DNA of 64,000 nucleotides from Streptomyces sp. NBC_01116 (GCF_041435495.1 NZ_CP108644.1:7549501-7613500), one strand, 5' to 3'; shown: positions 1 to 8,492, counted from the stretch's first letter. Numbers and translations are program-made. The notes: generated from the letters alone by a model not told the origin.

Positions 1-1
1 G

Positions 2-1477
2 GTCGCCGTACTCACCGTGGCGCTGCACCGCCGCGGACGCGCCCTGCGCGTCCAGCGCGCGGAGTACGAACAGCGCATCGCCTACCTGGAACGCCGCATC
101 CTCTCGCACGACGCCGAGACGGTCCGGCTCACCAAGGAAGTCATGCCCGCCGCGATCCGGCGGCTGCGCGTGGGCAATTCACCCGAAGAAGTGATGCGTG
201 ACATCGTCGACGCGGACGTGGCCAACCGCCATCTGCCCAAGGCGCTGCGCGAGCAGATCTACCAGGTCCTCGAAGTCATCGACAACGAGGAGGCGCGGCG
301 TGACTCCGCTCAGCGCGCCTTCGTCAGCGTCGCCCGCCGCGTCCAGGCGATCGTGAACCGCCAGGCCAGCGAACTGCGGGAGATGGAGAACCACTACGGG
401 CGCAACCCCGAGGTCTTCGACGACCTGCTGCGCATCGACCACGGCACCGCGCTGATCGGCCGCCTCGCCGACTCCATCGCCGTGCTCGGCGGCGCCCGCC
501 CCAGCCGCCAGTGGCCCAAGCCCGTACCGCTGTTCAGCGTGCTGCGCGGCGCGATGTCCCGCATCCTGGAGTACCAGCGCGTCGATCTGCACTCGATCGC
601 CAAGGTCGCCATCGTCGGCACCTCGGTCGAACCGCTCATCCACGTCTGCGCCGAACTCCTCGACAACGCGACCCGCTACTCGCCGCCCCAGACCCGGGTG
701 CACGTCACCGCGGTCGAGGTGCAGACCGGCATCGCCATCGAGATCGAGGACGGCGGCGTCAGCCTCAGCGAGGAGGCCCGCGCCCGCGCCGAGAACATGC
801 TCGCCCAGGCGCAGGCGGGCATCAACATGAACGACCTCGGGGAGTCCCCGCGCCTCGGCATGGCCGTCGTCGGCCGGCTCTCCCGGATGTACCAGCTCCA
901 GGTGTCGCTGCGTCAGTCGGCGTACGGCGGCGTCCGCGCCGTCCTCATCGTGCCGCGCGACATGATCACCACCGGGCCCGCCCCGGGCATCGCCCACGGC
1001 ATCGGCGCCACCTCGCGGCCCACCAGCTCCCTGGACATGTCGCAGCTCCAGCACGTGGTGCCGCCGCCCGGCAAGCGCAAGTCCAAGCCCGCCGCCACCG
1101 GCCCCGTGCCGTCCGTCGCCGCACCGGCCTCCTCCGGAGCCCCCGCGGCCACGTCGCACCCGGCCTCTCCCGCGGCAGCCGTGGAGGACGACCTTCCCGT
1201 GGTCACCGAGTGGACCGAGAACGGGCTGCCGCAGCGCCGCAGCCGGGGCCGCGCCCCGCTCGGCTCGCACAACCTCCCGCAGCAGCCCCCACCGCCCCCC
1301 GCCCCCGCCAACGGGTTCCGGCCCGGCGCGGACGAGGGCGCGGACGACGGACGCGGCGAGGAGAAGCCCCCCGGCCTGTGGCTGGAGGCCTTCACCAAGG
1401 CCGTCAACGGCGTACCGCAGGAACGAAAGCACGGCGAAGACTCCGATGACGCGTGGGACAAGGGAGACCTGAAGTGA
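2..1477 (+). CDS. cvnA: CvnA-type sensor histidine kinase-like protein (5' end outside window)
   Basis: This is the membrane-linked kinase-like subunit of a conservon, the four-gene G-protein-like signalling unit of actinomycetes. The frame is open to the window edge and reads hydrophobic residues before the first GTG at 17, so the sensory and membrane part lies upstream. The visible part begins with a coiled-coil-like region and a dimerisation helix with a possible phospho-acceptor His (codon at 440, in IDHGTALIG). A GHKL ATPase domain follows, with N-box ELLDNATRYSPP and G-box residues around GESPRLGMAVVGRL. The last ~150 residues are Pro/Ala-rich and low complexity. The stop codon overlaps the cvnB start. 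Family knowledge says CvnA associates with CvnB-D at the membrane; true kinase activity is not proven by the sequence. Confidence 0.9.
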   Translation, partial: VAVLTVALHRRGRALRVQRAEYEQRIAYLERRILSHDAETVRLTKEVMPAAIRRLRVGNSPEEVMRDIVDADVANRHLPKALREQIYQVLEVIDNEEARRDSAQRAFVSVARRVQAIVNRQASELREMENHYGRNPEVFDDLLRIDHGTALIGRLADSIAVLGGARPSRQWPKPVPLFSVLRGAMSRILEYQRVDLHSIAKVAIVGTSVEPLIHVCAELLDNATRYSPPQTRVHVTAVEVQTGIAIEIEDGGVSLSEEARARAENMLAQAQAGINMNDLGESPRLGMAVVGRLSRMYQLQVSLRQSAYGGVRAVLIVPRDMITTGPAPGIAHGIGATSRPTSSLDMSQLQHVVPPPGKRKSKPAATGPVPSVAAPASSGAPAATSHPASPAAAVEDDLPVVTEWTENGLPQRRSRGRAPLGSHNLPQQPPPPPAPANGFRPGADEGADDGRGEEKPPGLWLEAFTKAVNGVPQERKHGEDSDDAWDKGDLK

Positions 1478-1881
1478 TCCAGCAGCGGGGAAACATGGAC
1501 TGGATGCTCAAGGAGCTGGCCGAGGACGTTCCGAGCATTCACCAGATCGTGGTGCTCTCGTCGGACGGCCTGCGCATCGCGATGCACGGCGGCGACCCCG
1601 ACGTCGCCGACCGGCTCGCGGCGGCCTGCGCCGGACTGCAGAGCCTGGCCGCCGCCGTGGCCACCGAGATCCCGTACAGCGACGGCCTCATGAAGCTCGT
1701 GGTGATCGAGGTGACGGGCGGGTTCTTCTACCTGATGGCGGCCGGGACCGGCGCCTATCTCGCGGTCCTGGCCGGCGAGACCGTCGACGCCGGACTCGTC
1801 GGGGCCCGGATGCGGGACATGGTCGTGCGGATCGGAGCCCACCTGACCAGCCCGCCCCGCCACGGCGGGCAGTCCGGATGA
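1474..1881 (+). CDS. cvnB: CvnB, roadblock/LC7-domain protein
   Basis: This 135-residue protein is almost entirely one roadblock/LC7 domain, as in MglB and dynein light chains. These proteins act as partners or regulators of small GTPases. I chose the GTG at 1474 because GTGA overlaps the cvnA stop and a GGGAGA ribosome site sits just upstream. The core reads MDWMLKELAEDVPSIHQIVVLSSDGL near the N-terminus, followed by the alternating strands typical of the fold. It lies second in a tightly overlapping four-gene operon, as in other conservons, and probably modulates the CvnD nucleotide cycle. That role is inferred from the family. Confidence 0.93.
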   Translation: MIQQRGNMDWMLKELAEDVPSIHQIVVLSSDGLRIAMHGGDPDVADRLAAACAGLQSLAAAVATEIPYSDGLMKLVVIEVTGGFFYLMAAGTGAYLAVLAGETVDAGLVGARMRDMVVRIGAHLTSPPRHGGQSG

Positions 1882-2249
1882 GTGGTCCTCGACGAGAACG
1901 CCGCAAGGCCGATCCGGACCTGCACGACCCGGAACGGCTGTACGTGATCACCGGCGATCTCGACGACAGCGAACGGTCCGCGCTCGACCTGGTCACGATG
2001 GTCGTCGCGCAGGCGGAGCCCTCGCCGACCTTCCAGCCCGAGCAGGCGGCCATCCTGCGGCTCTGCCAGGCGCCGCTGTCCGTCGCCGAGATCTCGGCCT
2101 ACCTCAGCCTGCCGTTCAGCGTGGTCACCTCGCTCCTGAGCGATCTCCTCGCGACCGAACTCATCGAGTCGCGTGCGCCGATCGTCCGCGCCACGCTCCC
2201 CGACAGGTCCCTTCTCGAAGCGGTGATGCATGGACTTCAGAAGCTCTGA
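1878..2249 (+). CDS. cvnC: CvnC, DUF742 protein
   Basis: A 123-residue DUF742 protein, the third member of the conservon. Its ATG overlaps the cvnB stop as ATGA, which indicates translational coupling. Residues ~60-110 (LCQAPLSVAEISAYLSLP, then VVTSLLSDLLATELIE) look like a winged-helix fold, although no DNA-binding role is established for the family. The N-terminal ~40 residues are charged and include a DPERLYVITGD segment shared by DUF742 proteins. It probably bridges CvnA/B and CvnD in a membrane-associated complex. Confidence 0.92.
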   Translation: MSGPRRERRKADPDLHDPERLYVITGDLDDSERSALDLVTMVVAQAEPSPTFQPEQAAILRLCQAPLSVAEISAYLSLPFSVVTSLLSDLLATELIESRAPIVRATLPDRSLLEAVMHGLQKL

Positions 2250-2844
2250 CACGATCACCGGACCTCGCAGCGAGGACGTCCTCCCCACCACGGCCACCGC
2301 CGCGGTGAAGGTCGTGATCGTCGGCGGGTTCGGCGTCGGCAAGACGACCATGGTCGGCTCGGTGAGCGAGATCCGGCCGCTGACGACCGAAGAGACCATG
2401 ACCCAGGCCGGTGTCGGCGTGGACGACAACGCCGGGGTGGAGACGAAGACCGCCACCACGGTCGCCATGGACTTCGGACGGATCAGCCTCAGCGAGGAAC
2501 TGATCCTCTACCTGTTCGGCACCCCGGGCCAGGAACGCTTCTGGTTCCTCTGGAACGGCCTCTTCGAGGGCGCCCTCGGCGCGGTCGTCCTCATCGACAC
2601 CAGACGCCTCGAAGTCAGCTTCGACGTCATCGGCCGGCTGGAGGAGCGCGGAGTGCCGTTCGTGGTGGCCGTGAACACCTTCCCCGACGCGCCGCACCAT
2701 CCGGTCGAGAACCTGCGCAGAGCCCTCGACCTGCCGGACGAGGTCCCGATGGTCGACTGCGACGCCCGGCTGCGGGTCTCCAGCCGCGATGTGCTGATGA
2801 CCCTGATGCGCTATCTGCACAGCCTGGCCGTCCCGCTCGCCTGA
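2230..2844 (+). CDS. cvnD: CvnD, Ras/MglA-like GTPase
   Basis: The GTPase subunit of the conservon, 204 residues, starting inside the end of cvnC (20-bp overlap). The P-loop is GGFGVGKTT at residues ~32-40. A switch region follows (TTEETMTQAGVGVD), then the G3-like FGTPGQERFWFLW, in which the usual DxxG is replaced. The G4 position reads VAVNTFPD rather than NKxD, so guanine specificity is not obvious from sequence. Family members hydrolyse GTP and interact with the other Cvn proteins. The 172 bp to the P450 gene contain no clear terminator, so the P450 may be part of the same transcript. Confidence 0.92.
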   Translation: MDFRSSDTITGPRSEDVLPTTATAAVKVVIVGGFGVGKTTMVGSVSEIRPLTTEETMTQAGVGVDDNAGVETKTATTVAMDFGRISLSEELILYLFGTPGQERFWFLWNGLFEGALGAVVLIDTRRLEVSFDVIGRLEERGVPFVVAVNTFPDAPHHPVENLRRALDLPDEVPMVDCDARLRVSSRDVLMTLMRYLHSLAVPLA

Positions 2845-3016
2845 CACCGAACCTCCGCCGGTACACCTCCGGTCCAGCCGATCCACGACCGGATCCCACG
2901 ACCGGGGGCGCGCGCCATCCCGCGGCGCCTGCCCCCGGACCGGTCCGCGTTCGCCGCCCCGGCCCCGTCCCGCCCGCCTGTGCACCAGCCCTGGAATCCT
3001 GATCCCTGGAGACCCT

Positions 3017-4612
3017 GTGACAACCCCCTTCCACCACGAACCCGGCGCCGTGCCCCCGCCCCAGTGCCCGGCCCACAACCTCGACGTCGGCCCCGGCGGA
3101 CTGCGCCGGCTCTACGGCCCCGAGGCGGAGAACAACCCGGCGGGCCTCTACGACAGACTCCGCGCCGAACACGGCACCGTCGCCCCGATCCTGCTCCACG
3201 GCGACGTGCCCGCCTGGCTCGTCCTCGGCCACAGCGAGAACCTCCACGTCACCCGTACGCCCTCCCAGTTCTCCCGGGACTCGCGGCGCTGGCGGGCCCT
3301 CCAGGACGGCAGCGTCGCCCCGGACCACCCGCTCGCCCCGATCTTCACCTGGCAGCCCGTCTGCGTCTTCGCCGACGGCGCCAAGCACGAGCGGCAGCGC
3401 GGCGCGGTCACCGACAGCATGGAGCGCATCGACACCCGCGGGGTGCGCCGCCACATCAACCGCTTCAGTAACCGCCTCGTCAACGACTTCTGCGAGAAGG
3501 GCACCGCCGACCTGGTCAGCCAGTTCGCGGAGCATCTGCCGATGATGGTGGTGTGCGCGATCTTCGGCATGCCGGAGGAGTACGACGAGCGTCTCGTCCA
3601 GGCGGCCCGGGACATGACACGCGGCACCGAGACCGCCGTCGCCAGCAACGCGCACATCGTGTCCGTGCTGACGCGCCTGGTCGAGCACCGCCGCGCCGAA
3701 TCCGCGCCGGACCTGGCCTCCTGGCTCGTCGAGCACCCCGCGACGATGACCGATACCGAGGTCATCGAGCATCTGCGCCTCATCATGATCGCCGCCTACG
3801 AGTCCACCGCCAACCTCATCGCCAACGTGCTGCGCATGGTCCTGATCGACCCGCGCTTCCGCGCCCGGCTCAGCGGCGGCCACATGACGGTCCCCGAGGC
3901 GGTCGAGCAGACCCTCTGGGACGAGCCGCCGTTCACCGCCGTGTTCGGCCGCTGGGCGGTCGGCGACACCGAGCTGGGCGGCCAGCAGATCAAGGCGGGC
4001 GACGCCCTGCTGGTCGGGATCGCCCCGGCCAACACCGACCCCACCGTCCGCCCGGACCTGGGCGCCGACATGAGCGGCAACCGCGCCCACCTCGCCTTCA
4101 GCGGCGGCCCCCACGAGTGCCCGGGGCAGGACATCGGGCGGGCCATCGCCGACGTCGGTGTCGACGCGCTCCTGATGCGCCTGCCGGACCTGGAGCTCGG
4201 CGTCGGGGAGAGCGAGCTGCGCTGGGTCGGCAACATCATGTCCCGCCACCTGGTCGAGCTGCCGGTGAAGTTCGCTCCCAGCCCCCAGCAGAAGCTGGAC
4301 GCGGATCCGCTCTCGGTGATGGCCCGCGCCGCCCGCCCGGCCGACGCCTGGGAGATCTCCTCCCCGGCCACGCCCGTCCCCGAGCCCCGGCCCGAGGCAG
4401 CCGTGGCGCAGCCCGCCCACGCCCCGGGGGCCGCGCCCGCCCCGGGGGCCGCGCCCGCCCCGGGCCCCGCACCCGCCCCGGCCGCACCCTCCGTGCCCGC
4501 GCCGGACCCTTCCCCCGAACCCGCTCCGGTGGCGACGATCCCGCAGCAGCGCCGCCCGGCCGTCCCCGCCCGGCTCTGGCAGGCGGTAACCCGCTGGTGG
4601 AGCGGCTACTGA
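3017..4612 (+). CDS. Conservon-linked cytochrome P450, CYP157-like, lacking the ExxR motif
   Basis: A 531-residue P450. The heme loop is complete (FSGGPHECPGQ, ligand Cys368) and the I-helix carries AAYEST. At the K-helix, where nearly all P450s have ExxR, it reads EQTLW (residues 297-301), so both the Glu and the Arg are replaced. The CYP157 family of streptomycetes is the known exception of this kind. Residues from ~435 on form a Pro/Ala/Gly-rich tail with PGAAPA repeats. A GTG start at 3017 with upstream GGAGA is used. P450s downstream of cvn genes, as in the S. griseus rarABCDE operon, are thought to be effectors of the signalling complex. No substrate can be named. Confidence 0.9.
   Translation: MTTPFHHEPGAVPPPQCPAHNLDVGPGGLRRLYGPEAENNPAGLYDRLRAEHGTVAPILLHGDVPAWLVLGHSENLHVTRTPSQFSRDSRRWRALQDGSVAPDHPLAPIFTWQPVCVFADGAKHERQRGAVTDSMERIDTRGVRRHINRFSNRLVNDFCEKGTADLVSQFAEHLPMMVVCAIFGMPEEYDERLVQAARDMTRGTETAVASNAHIVSVLTRLVEHRRAESAPDLASWLVEHPATMTDTEVIEHLRLIMIAAYESTANLIANVLRMVLIDPRFRARLSGGHMTVPEAVEQTLWDEPPFTAVFGRWAVGDTELGGQQIKAGDALLVGIAPANTDPTVRPDLGADMSGNRAHLAFSGGPHECPGQDIGRAIADVGVDALLMRLPDLELGVGESELRWVGNIMSRHLVELPVKFAPSPQQKLDADPLSVMARAARPADAWEISSPATPVPEPRPEAAVAQPAHAPGAAPAPGAAPAPGPAPAPAAPSVPAPDPSPEPAPVATIPQQRRPAVPARLWQAVTRWWSGY
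4421..4490 (+). repeat. 18-bp tandem repeat in the P450 tail
   Basis: About two and a half copies of GCCCCGGGGGCCGCGCCC, the later ones degenerate, encode PGAAPA repeats in the Pro/Ala-rich C-terminal tail of the P450. The repeats are in frame, so copy-number change would only lengthen or shorten the tail. Confidence 0.7.
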
Positions 4613-4756
4613 CCCGTCGTCGCTCCCGTCCGGCCGCGGCGGCCCCGGATCACGCCCACGGGCCCGGGGCCGCCGCGTCGTGCTCCGGGCCCGACACGGG
4701 CGGCTCGGGGCGGGCCGGCCCCGCGCGGCCGACGGCTGTGAGAGCGGGCCTGCCCG

Positions 4757-4762
4757 TACCAT
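4757..4762 (+). promoter_or_regulatory. Candidate -10 box of a leaderless transcript (GH4 gene)
   Basis: TACCAT lies 8 bp before the GTG start at 4771 and no ribosome-binding site is visible. This is the arrangement expected when transcription starts at or next to the start codon. Confidence 0.4.
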
Positions 4763-4770
4763 CGAGCAGC

Positions 4771-6117
4771 GTGAAGCTGACAATTCTTGGCGGTGGCGGA
4801 TTCCGGGTGCCTCTCGTGTACGGGGCCCTCCTCGGCGATCACGCCGAGGGCCGCGTCTCCCGGGTCACGCTGTACGACACCGACGCGGACCGGCTCACCG
4901 CCGTCGCCCGCGTCCTCGCGGAACAGGGGCGGGACATCGCGGACGCCCCCGCCGTCGTCGCCACCACGGAACTCGACGAGGCGTTGCGCGGCGCCGACTT
5001 CGTCTTCTCCGCCATCCGGGTCGGCGGCCTGGCCGGACGCGCGGCCGACGAACGGGTGGCCCTCGACGAGGGCGTCCTCGGCCAGGAGACCGTCGGCGCA
5101 GGCGGCATCGCGTACGGGCTGCGCACCGTCCCCGTCGCCCTCGACCTCGCCCGCCGCGTCGCCCGGCTCGCCCCGCACGCCTGGGTCATCAACTTCACCA
5201 ACCCGGCGGGCCTCGTCACCGAGGCGATGTCCCGGCACCTGGGCGACCGGGTCATCGGGATCTGCGACTCGCCGGTCGGGCTGGGACGCCGCATCGCTCG
5301 CGTCCTGGGCGCCGACCCGGACCGGGCCTGGATCGACTACGCCGGGCTCAACCACCTCGGGTGGGTGCGGGGGCTGTACGTGGACGGGCGGGACGAGCTG
5401 CCCCGGCTGCTCACCGACCCGAAGCTCCTCGAATCCTTCGAGGAGGGCCGCCTCTTCGGCGCGGAGCTGCTCCGGTCGCTGGGCGCGATCCCCAACGAAT
5501 ACCTGCACTACTACTACTTCAACCGTGAGGCCGTACGCGCCTACCAGGAGGCCGAACAGACCCGGGGCGCCTTTCTCCGGGACCAGCAGGAGGGCTTCTA
5601 CGCCCGTATGCGGGAGCCCGGCACCCCTGCCCTCGCCACCTGGGACCGCACCCGCGCCGAACGCGAGGCGACGTACATGGCGGAGAACCGGGAGGTCGCC
5701 GGGGCGGGGGAGCGGGAGGAGAGCGATCTGGAGTCCGGCGGCTACGAACAGGTCGCGCTCGCCCTGATGAGGGCCGTCGCGCGCAACGAACGCACCTCCC
5801 TGATCCTCAACGTCCGCAACCGCACGACCCTTTCGGCCCTGGACGCGGACGCCGTCGTCGAGGTGCCCTGCCTCGTCGACGCCAACGGGGCCCACCCGGT
5901 GGCCGTCTCACCTCTCCCGAACCACGCGGTCGGCCTCGTCACCGCCGTGAAGGCCGTGGAGCGGGCGGTGCTGGAGGCCGCGGAGAGCGGATCCCGCGCG
6001 GCGGCCGTCCAGGCGTTCGCGCTGCACCCGTTGGTCGACTCCGTGGCAGTGGCCCGGCGGCTGCTCGACCGGTACGCCGAGGTCCACCCCGGTCTCGCGT
6101 ACCTCGGCCGGCCCTGA
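4771..6117 (+). CDS. Family 4 glycosyl hydrolase, probable 6-phospho-beta-glucosidase
   Basis: A 448-residue GH4 enzyme, which hydrolyses phosphorylated (or sometimes free) glycosides by an NAD+- and metal-dependent oxidation/elimination mechanism. The N-terminal dinucleotide-binding loop reads ILGGGGFRVP. The metal ligands expected for the family are Cys165 (GICDSPVG) and His195 (GLNHLGW), 30 residues apart as in characterised GH4 enzymes. NFTNPAG and an HYYYFNRE segment are also typical of the 6-phospho-beta-glucosidase subgroup. No PTS or sugar ABC transporter is adjacent, so the substrate is uncertain. It appears monocistronic, with a strong hairpin just downstream. Confidence 0.88.
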   Translation: MKLTILGGGGFRVPLVYGALLGDHAEGRVSRVTLYDTDADRLTAVARVLAEQGRDIADAPAVVATTELDEALRGADFVFSAIRVGGLAGRAADERVALDEGVLGQETVGAGGIAYGLRTVPVALDLARRVARLAPHAWVINFTNPAGLVTEAMSRHLGDRVIGICDSPVGLGRRIARVLGADPDRAWIDYAGLNHLGWVRGLYVDGRDELPRLLTDPKLLESFEEGRLFGAELLRSLGAIPNEYLHYYYFNREAVRAYQEAEQTRGAFLRDQQEGFYARMREPGTPALATWDRTRAEREATYMAENREVAGAGEREESDLESGGYEQVALALMRAVARNERTSLILNVRNRTTLSALDADAVVEVPCLVDANGAHPVAVSPLPNHAVGLVTAVKAVERAVLEAAESGSRAAAVQAFALHPLVDSVAVARRLLDRYAEVHPGLAYLGRP

Positions 6118-6123
6118 CTCCGT

Positions 6124-6188
6124 GGGGCCCGCGTGGGAACGGTACGGGCCCGACCTGACCGGGCCCGGCTCGTTCCGACGCGGGCCCC
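6124..6188. terminator. Long inverted repeat between convergent genes
   Basis: Arms at 6124-6141 and 6171-6188 (18 bp each) match at 17 of 18 positions, starting GGGGCCCGCGT, with a 29-nt GC-rich loop. It sits between the ends of the GH4 gene and the convergent minus-strand gene. It has no U-tract, so it is a typical streptomycete bidirectional hairpin terminator by position. Confidence 0.7.
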
Positions 6189-6209
6189 GCCGCCCGGTCG
6201 CCAGGAGGA

Positions 6210-6647
6210 CTAGGGCGCGGACACGACGCTCGGCCTGCCGACCGCGGCCCAGCTCGGCGCCACCCCGGTCACCTGGCAGACCATCAGGAAGAGCGGGATG
6301 GGCGGGGTGTAGGGAGTGAGGCCGTCCGGGGAGTGGATCAGCCGGGGCCGCCCGCCGGGCACCTCCGCGTCATGCGCGTACGTCACCTGTCCGGGCCAGT
6401 CGAGGTCCAGGTCGGAACCGGCCGGGACGATCCACCACCAGCGGTCCGCGTCGGCGAAGACGCAACCCGTGCGCGGCAGATGGGACATGAGGCGGAAGCC
6501 GTGCCGGGCGGGCACCCCTACCGCGTCGCAGCCCAGGCTGGCCGACATCGAGGCCGGCAGGACCAGCCGCACCCGGCCGCCACGGGGCTGCTCGGGCGTC
6601 CGGGCCCGGTGCGCCGCGCGCAGCCTGGTCAGCGCGTTCCTCAGCAT
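6210..6647 (-). CDS. Hypothetical protein downstream of an anti-sigma-like ATPase
   Basis: A 145-residue protein of unknown function. Its ATG (6647) overlaps the stop of the upstream ATPase gene as ATGCTGA, which decides the start and indicates translational coupling. The middle contains a Trp-rich FADADRWWWIVPAGSDLDLDW segment and a conserved-looking stretch around YAHDAEVPGGRPRLIHSPDG. There is no signal peptide. Linkage to the ATPase suggests a shared regulatory role, but I recognise no domain. Confidence 0.75.
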   Translation of the reverse strand: MLRNALTRLRAAHRARTPEQPRGGRVRLVLPASMSASLGCDAVGVPARHGFRLMSHLPRTGCVFADADRWWWIVPAGSDLDLDWPGQVTYAHDAEVPGGRPRLIHSPDGLTPYTPPIPLFLMVCQVTGVAPSWAAVGRPSVVSAP

Positions 6648-7117
6648 GGCTGCTCCGTGCCGGGCAGCTGCTCCGCGTCGTGCGGCAGCTCCGCCCAGAC
6701 GATCCGCCCGGAGGCGTTCTGGGCGTCGTGCGAACCCCAGGCACTGCTCATCGCGTCGACGAGGAGCAGACCGCGGCCGTGCTCGTCGTCGGACGAGCGG
6801 CGCAGCCGCGGGCCGCCGGGCTGGTGCCCCTGGTCCTGCACGGCTATCCGCAGTCGTCCGCCGATCCGGCTCAGCTCGCACACCACCCGGGTGCTCGCGG
6901 TGTGCACGACGGCGTTGGTCACCAGCTCGGAGACGATGAGGACGGCCGCGTCACAGGCGTCGCGGCCCAGCTCCCAGCTGTCGAGCCGCGCTCGCGTCAG
7001 CTCCCGCGCACCGGCCACCGACTCGGGGTGCGCCGGCAGCGCGAAGCAGTAACGGAGCGTCTCCGTCCCGGGGCTGAGGTCCATGAGCCGGGGGATGAGC
7101 GCACTGCCAGGTGCCAC
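6641..7117 (-). CDS. RsbW/SpoIIAB-like ATP-binding protein (AbaA-cluster type)
   Basis: A 158-residue stand-alone HATPase_c domain like those of anti-sigma factors. The N-box is VSELVTNAVVHT, followed by AVQDQG and DEHGRGLLLVDAMSSAWG. A GTG start at 7117 is favoured by GAGGAA seven bases upstream. It is divergent from an XRE regulator and its DUF397 partner, the arrangement seen in WhiJ/AbaA-type loci of streptomycetes. In that setting these ATPases are thought to tune developmental or antibiotic control. Its partner sigma or anti-anti-sigma factor is not in the window. Confidence 0.88.
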   Translation of the reverse strand: MAPGSALIPRLMDLSPGTETLRYCFALPAHPESVAGARELTRARLDSWELGRDACDAAVLIVSELVTNAVVHTASTRVVCELSRIGGRLRIAVQDQGHQPGGPRLRRSSDDEHGRGLLLVDAMSSAWGSHDAQNASGRIVWAELPHDAEQLPGTEQPC

Positions 7118-7240
7118 GACCGATTCCTCACAGTGGGGGCTGCGTCACGCTTCGTTTCCCGAGTGAACGGGAAGCAGGCGCGACCGAGCGAACTGGTTCG
7201 GGAGTCAACTCTCCCCCTGACGATGACACTTGGCAAGAGG

Positions 7241-7261
7241 CACTCTGAAATTTCCAGAGTG
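7241..7261. promoter_or_regulatory. 21-bp palindrome between divergent ATPase and XRE genes
   Basis: CACTCTG at 7241-7247 and CAGAGTG at 7255-7261 are perfect inverted arms around an AT-rich centre (AAATTTC). They lie about 65 bp before the XRE start and 124 bp before the ATPase start. It is a good candidate operator for the adjacent regulator. Confidence 0.55.
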
Positions 7262-7325
7262 ACTGTGTCGTCGGGGGCGCACGCATGGCACACTGCTGGC
7301 AAAACAGCGCATGGGGAGGTCTGAA

Positions 7326-8186
7326 GTGAGCGAACCGCGGTCCGCCCCGACCGTGGGCCAGGTCGTTCTCGGCAAGCGCCTGCAGGATCTGCGCGAGCGT
7401 GTCGGCCTGACCCGTGACCAGGCGGCGAAGGTGCTGCGGGTCGCACCGGCGACGATACGCAGAATGGAAACGGCCGAGGTCGGGCTGAAGATCCCCTACG
7501 TCCAGCTGCTGCTGAAGGCGTACGGCATCGCCGACCAGGAGGCCGACGCCTTCGTCGACCTGGCGGAGGAGGCGAACAAACCGGGCTGGTGGCAGCGTTT
7601 CCACGACGTCCTGCCCGACTGGTTCAGCATGTACGTCAGCCTGGAGGGCGCGGCGAGCCTGCTGCGCATGTACGAGCCGCACTTCGTGCCCGGGCTCCTC
7701 CAGACCGAGGACTACGCACGTTCCGTGATGCGGACCGGAGCGGTCGGCCAGACCCGGCCGGAGGACATCGAGCGCCATGTGGCGCTGCGGATGGAGCGCC
7801 AGTCCCTGCTGGCCAAGGACGACGCCCCCAGACTATGGGTGATCATGGACGAGACCGTCCTGCGGCGGCCCGTCGGCAGCGCCCACGTGATGCGCGGGCA
7901 GATCGACAAGCTGCTCGCATCCACGGAGCTGCCCCACGTCACCCTGCAGATCGCGGAGTTCGCCACCGGCCACCACCCGGGAACCTACGGACCGTTCGTC
8001 CTCTTCCGGTTCGCCGTCCCCGAACTGCCCGACATGGTCTACAGCGAGTACCTGACCGGAGCCGTCTACTTCGACGCCCGCCCCGAGGTGGCCTCCTATC
8101 TCGAAGTCATGGACCGCATGGCGGCTCAGGCCGCGACTGCACAACGCACGAAGGAAATCCTCCGGGACTTCCGCAAGGAGCTGTGA
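7326..8186 (+). CDS. XRE-family regulator with DUF5753 (WhiJ-like)
   Basis: A 286-residue regulator. An N-terminal helix-turn-helix (GKRLQDLRERVGLTRDQAAK, then VAPATIRRMETAE) occupies residues ~15-60. The rest is the DUF5753 domain common in streptomycetes (EPHFVPGLLQTEDYAR, LWVIMDETVLRRPVG). I prefer GTG 7326 over ATG 7311 because GGGGAGGT lies at ideal distance from 7326. It is coupled to the next gene by a TGATG overlap. WhiJ-like proteins repress differentiation genes and are modulated by their DUF397 and ATPase neighbours; that role here is inferred from gene order. Confidence 0.9.
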   Translation: MSEPRSAPTVGQVVLGKRLQDLRERVGLTRDQAAKVLRVAPATIRRMETAEVGLKIPYVQLLLKAYGIADQEADAFVDLAEEANKPGWWQRFHDVLPDWFSMYVSLEGAASLLRMYEPHFVPGLLQTEDYARSVMRTGAVGQTRPEDIERHVALRMERQSLLAKDDAPRLWVIMDETVLRRPVGSAHVMRGQIDKLLASTELPHVTLQIAEFATGHHPGTYGPFVLFRFAVPELPDMVYSEYLTGAVYFDARPEVASYLEVMDRMAAQAATAQRTKEILRDFRKEL

Positions 8187-8422
8187 TGAACCACATATAC
8201 AACGGCATGCCCGCCGGTGACCTCGGCTCCGAAGGCTGGTACAAGCCGTGGAGCGGCGGGAACGGCGGCAACTGCATCGAGGCCATGAAGCTCGCCGACG
8301 GCCGGGTCGCCGTACGCCAGTCCGCCGACCCGGACGGCCCCGCCCTCATCTACTCCAACGGCGAGATCGCCGCCTTCATCCAGGGCGCCAAGGCCGGCCA
8401 GGCCGACTTCCTGCTCACCTGA
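8186..8422 (+). CDS. DUF397 small protein
   Basis: A 78-residue DUF397 protein whose ATG overlaps the regulator stop by one base. It carries the family features W-x-K-x-W-S-G-x-N-G-G-x-C-I-E near residues 17-33 and RVAVRQSADPDGPAL. Such proteins pair with WhiJ-like regulators and are believed to antagonise or modify them. Confidence 0.9.
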   Translation: MNHIYNGMPAGDLGSEGWYKPWSGGNGGNCIEAMKLADGRVAVRQSADPDGPALIYSNGEIAAFIQGAKAGQADFLLT

Positions 8423-8492
8423 GACCGCACCCCGCAGCACCTTCACTCGTTCCCCCATCGCCGACGTACGGACACTGACCACGGAGCGCGCC

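Noticed and set aside
3553..4770. Long N-terminal extension of the GH4 gene through the P450 gene
   Set aside because: GH4 proteins begin with the nucleotide-binding strand found right after 4771. The extension is a shadow of the P450.
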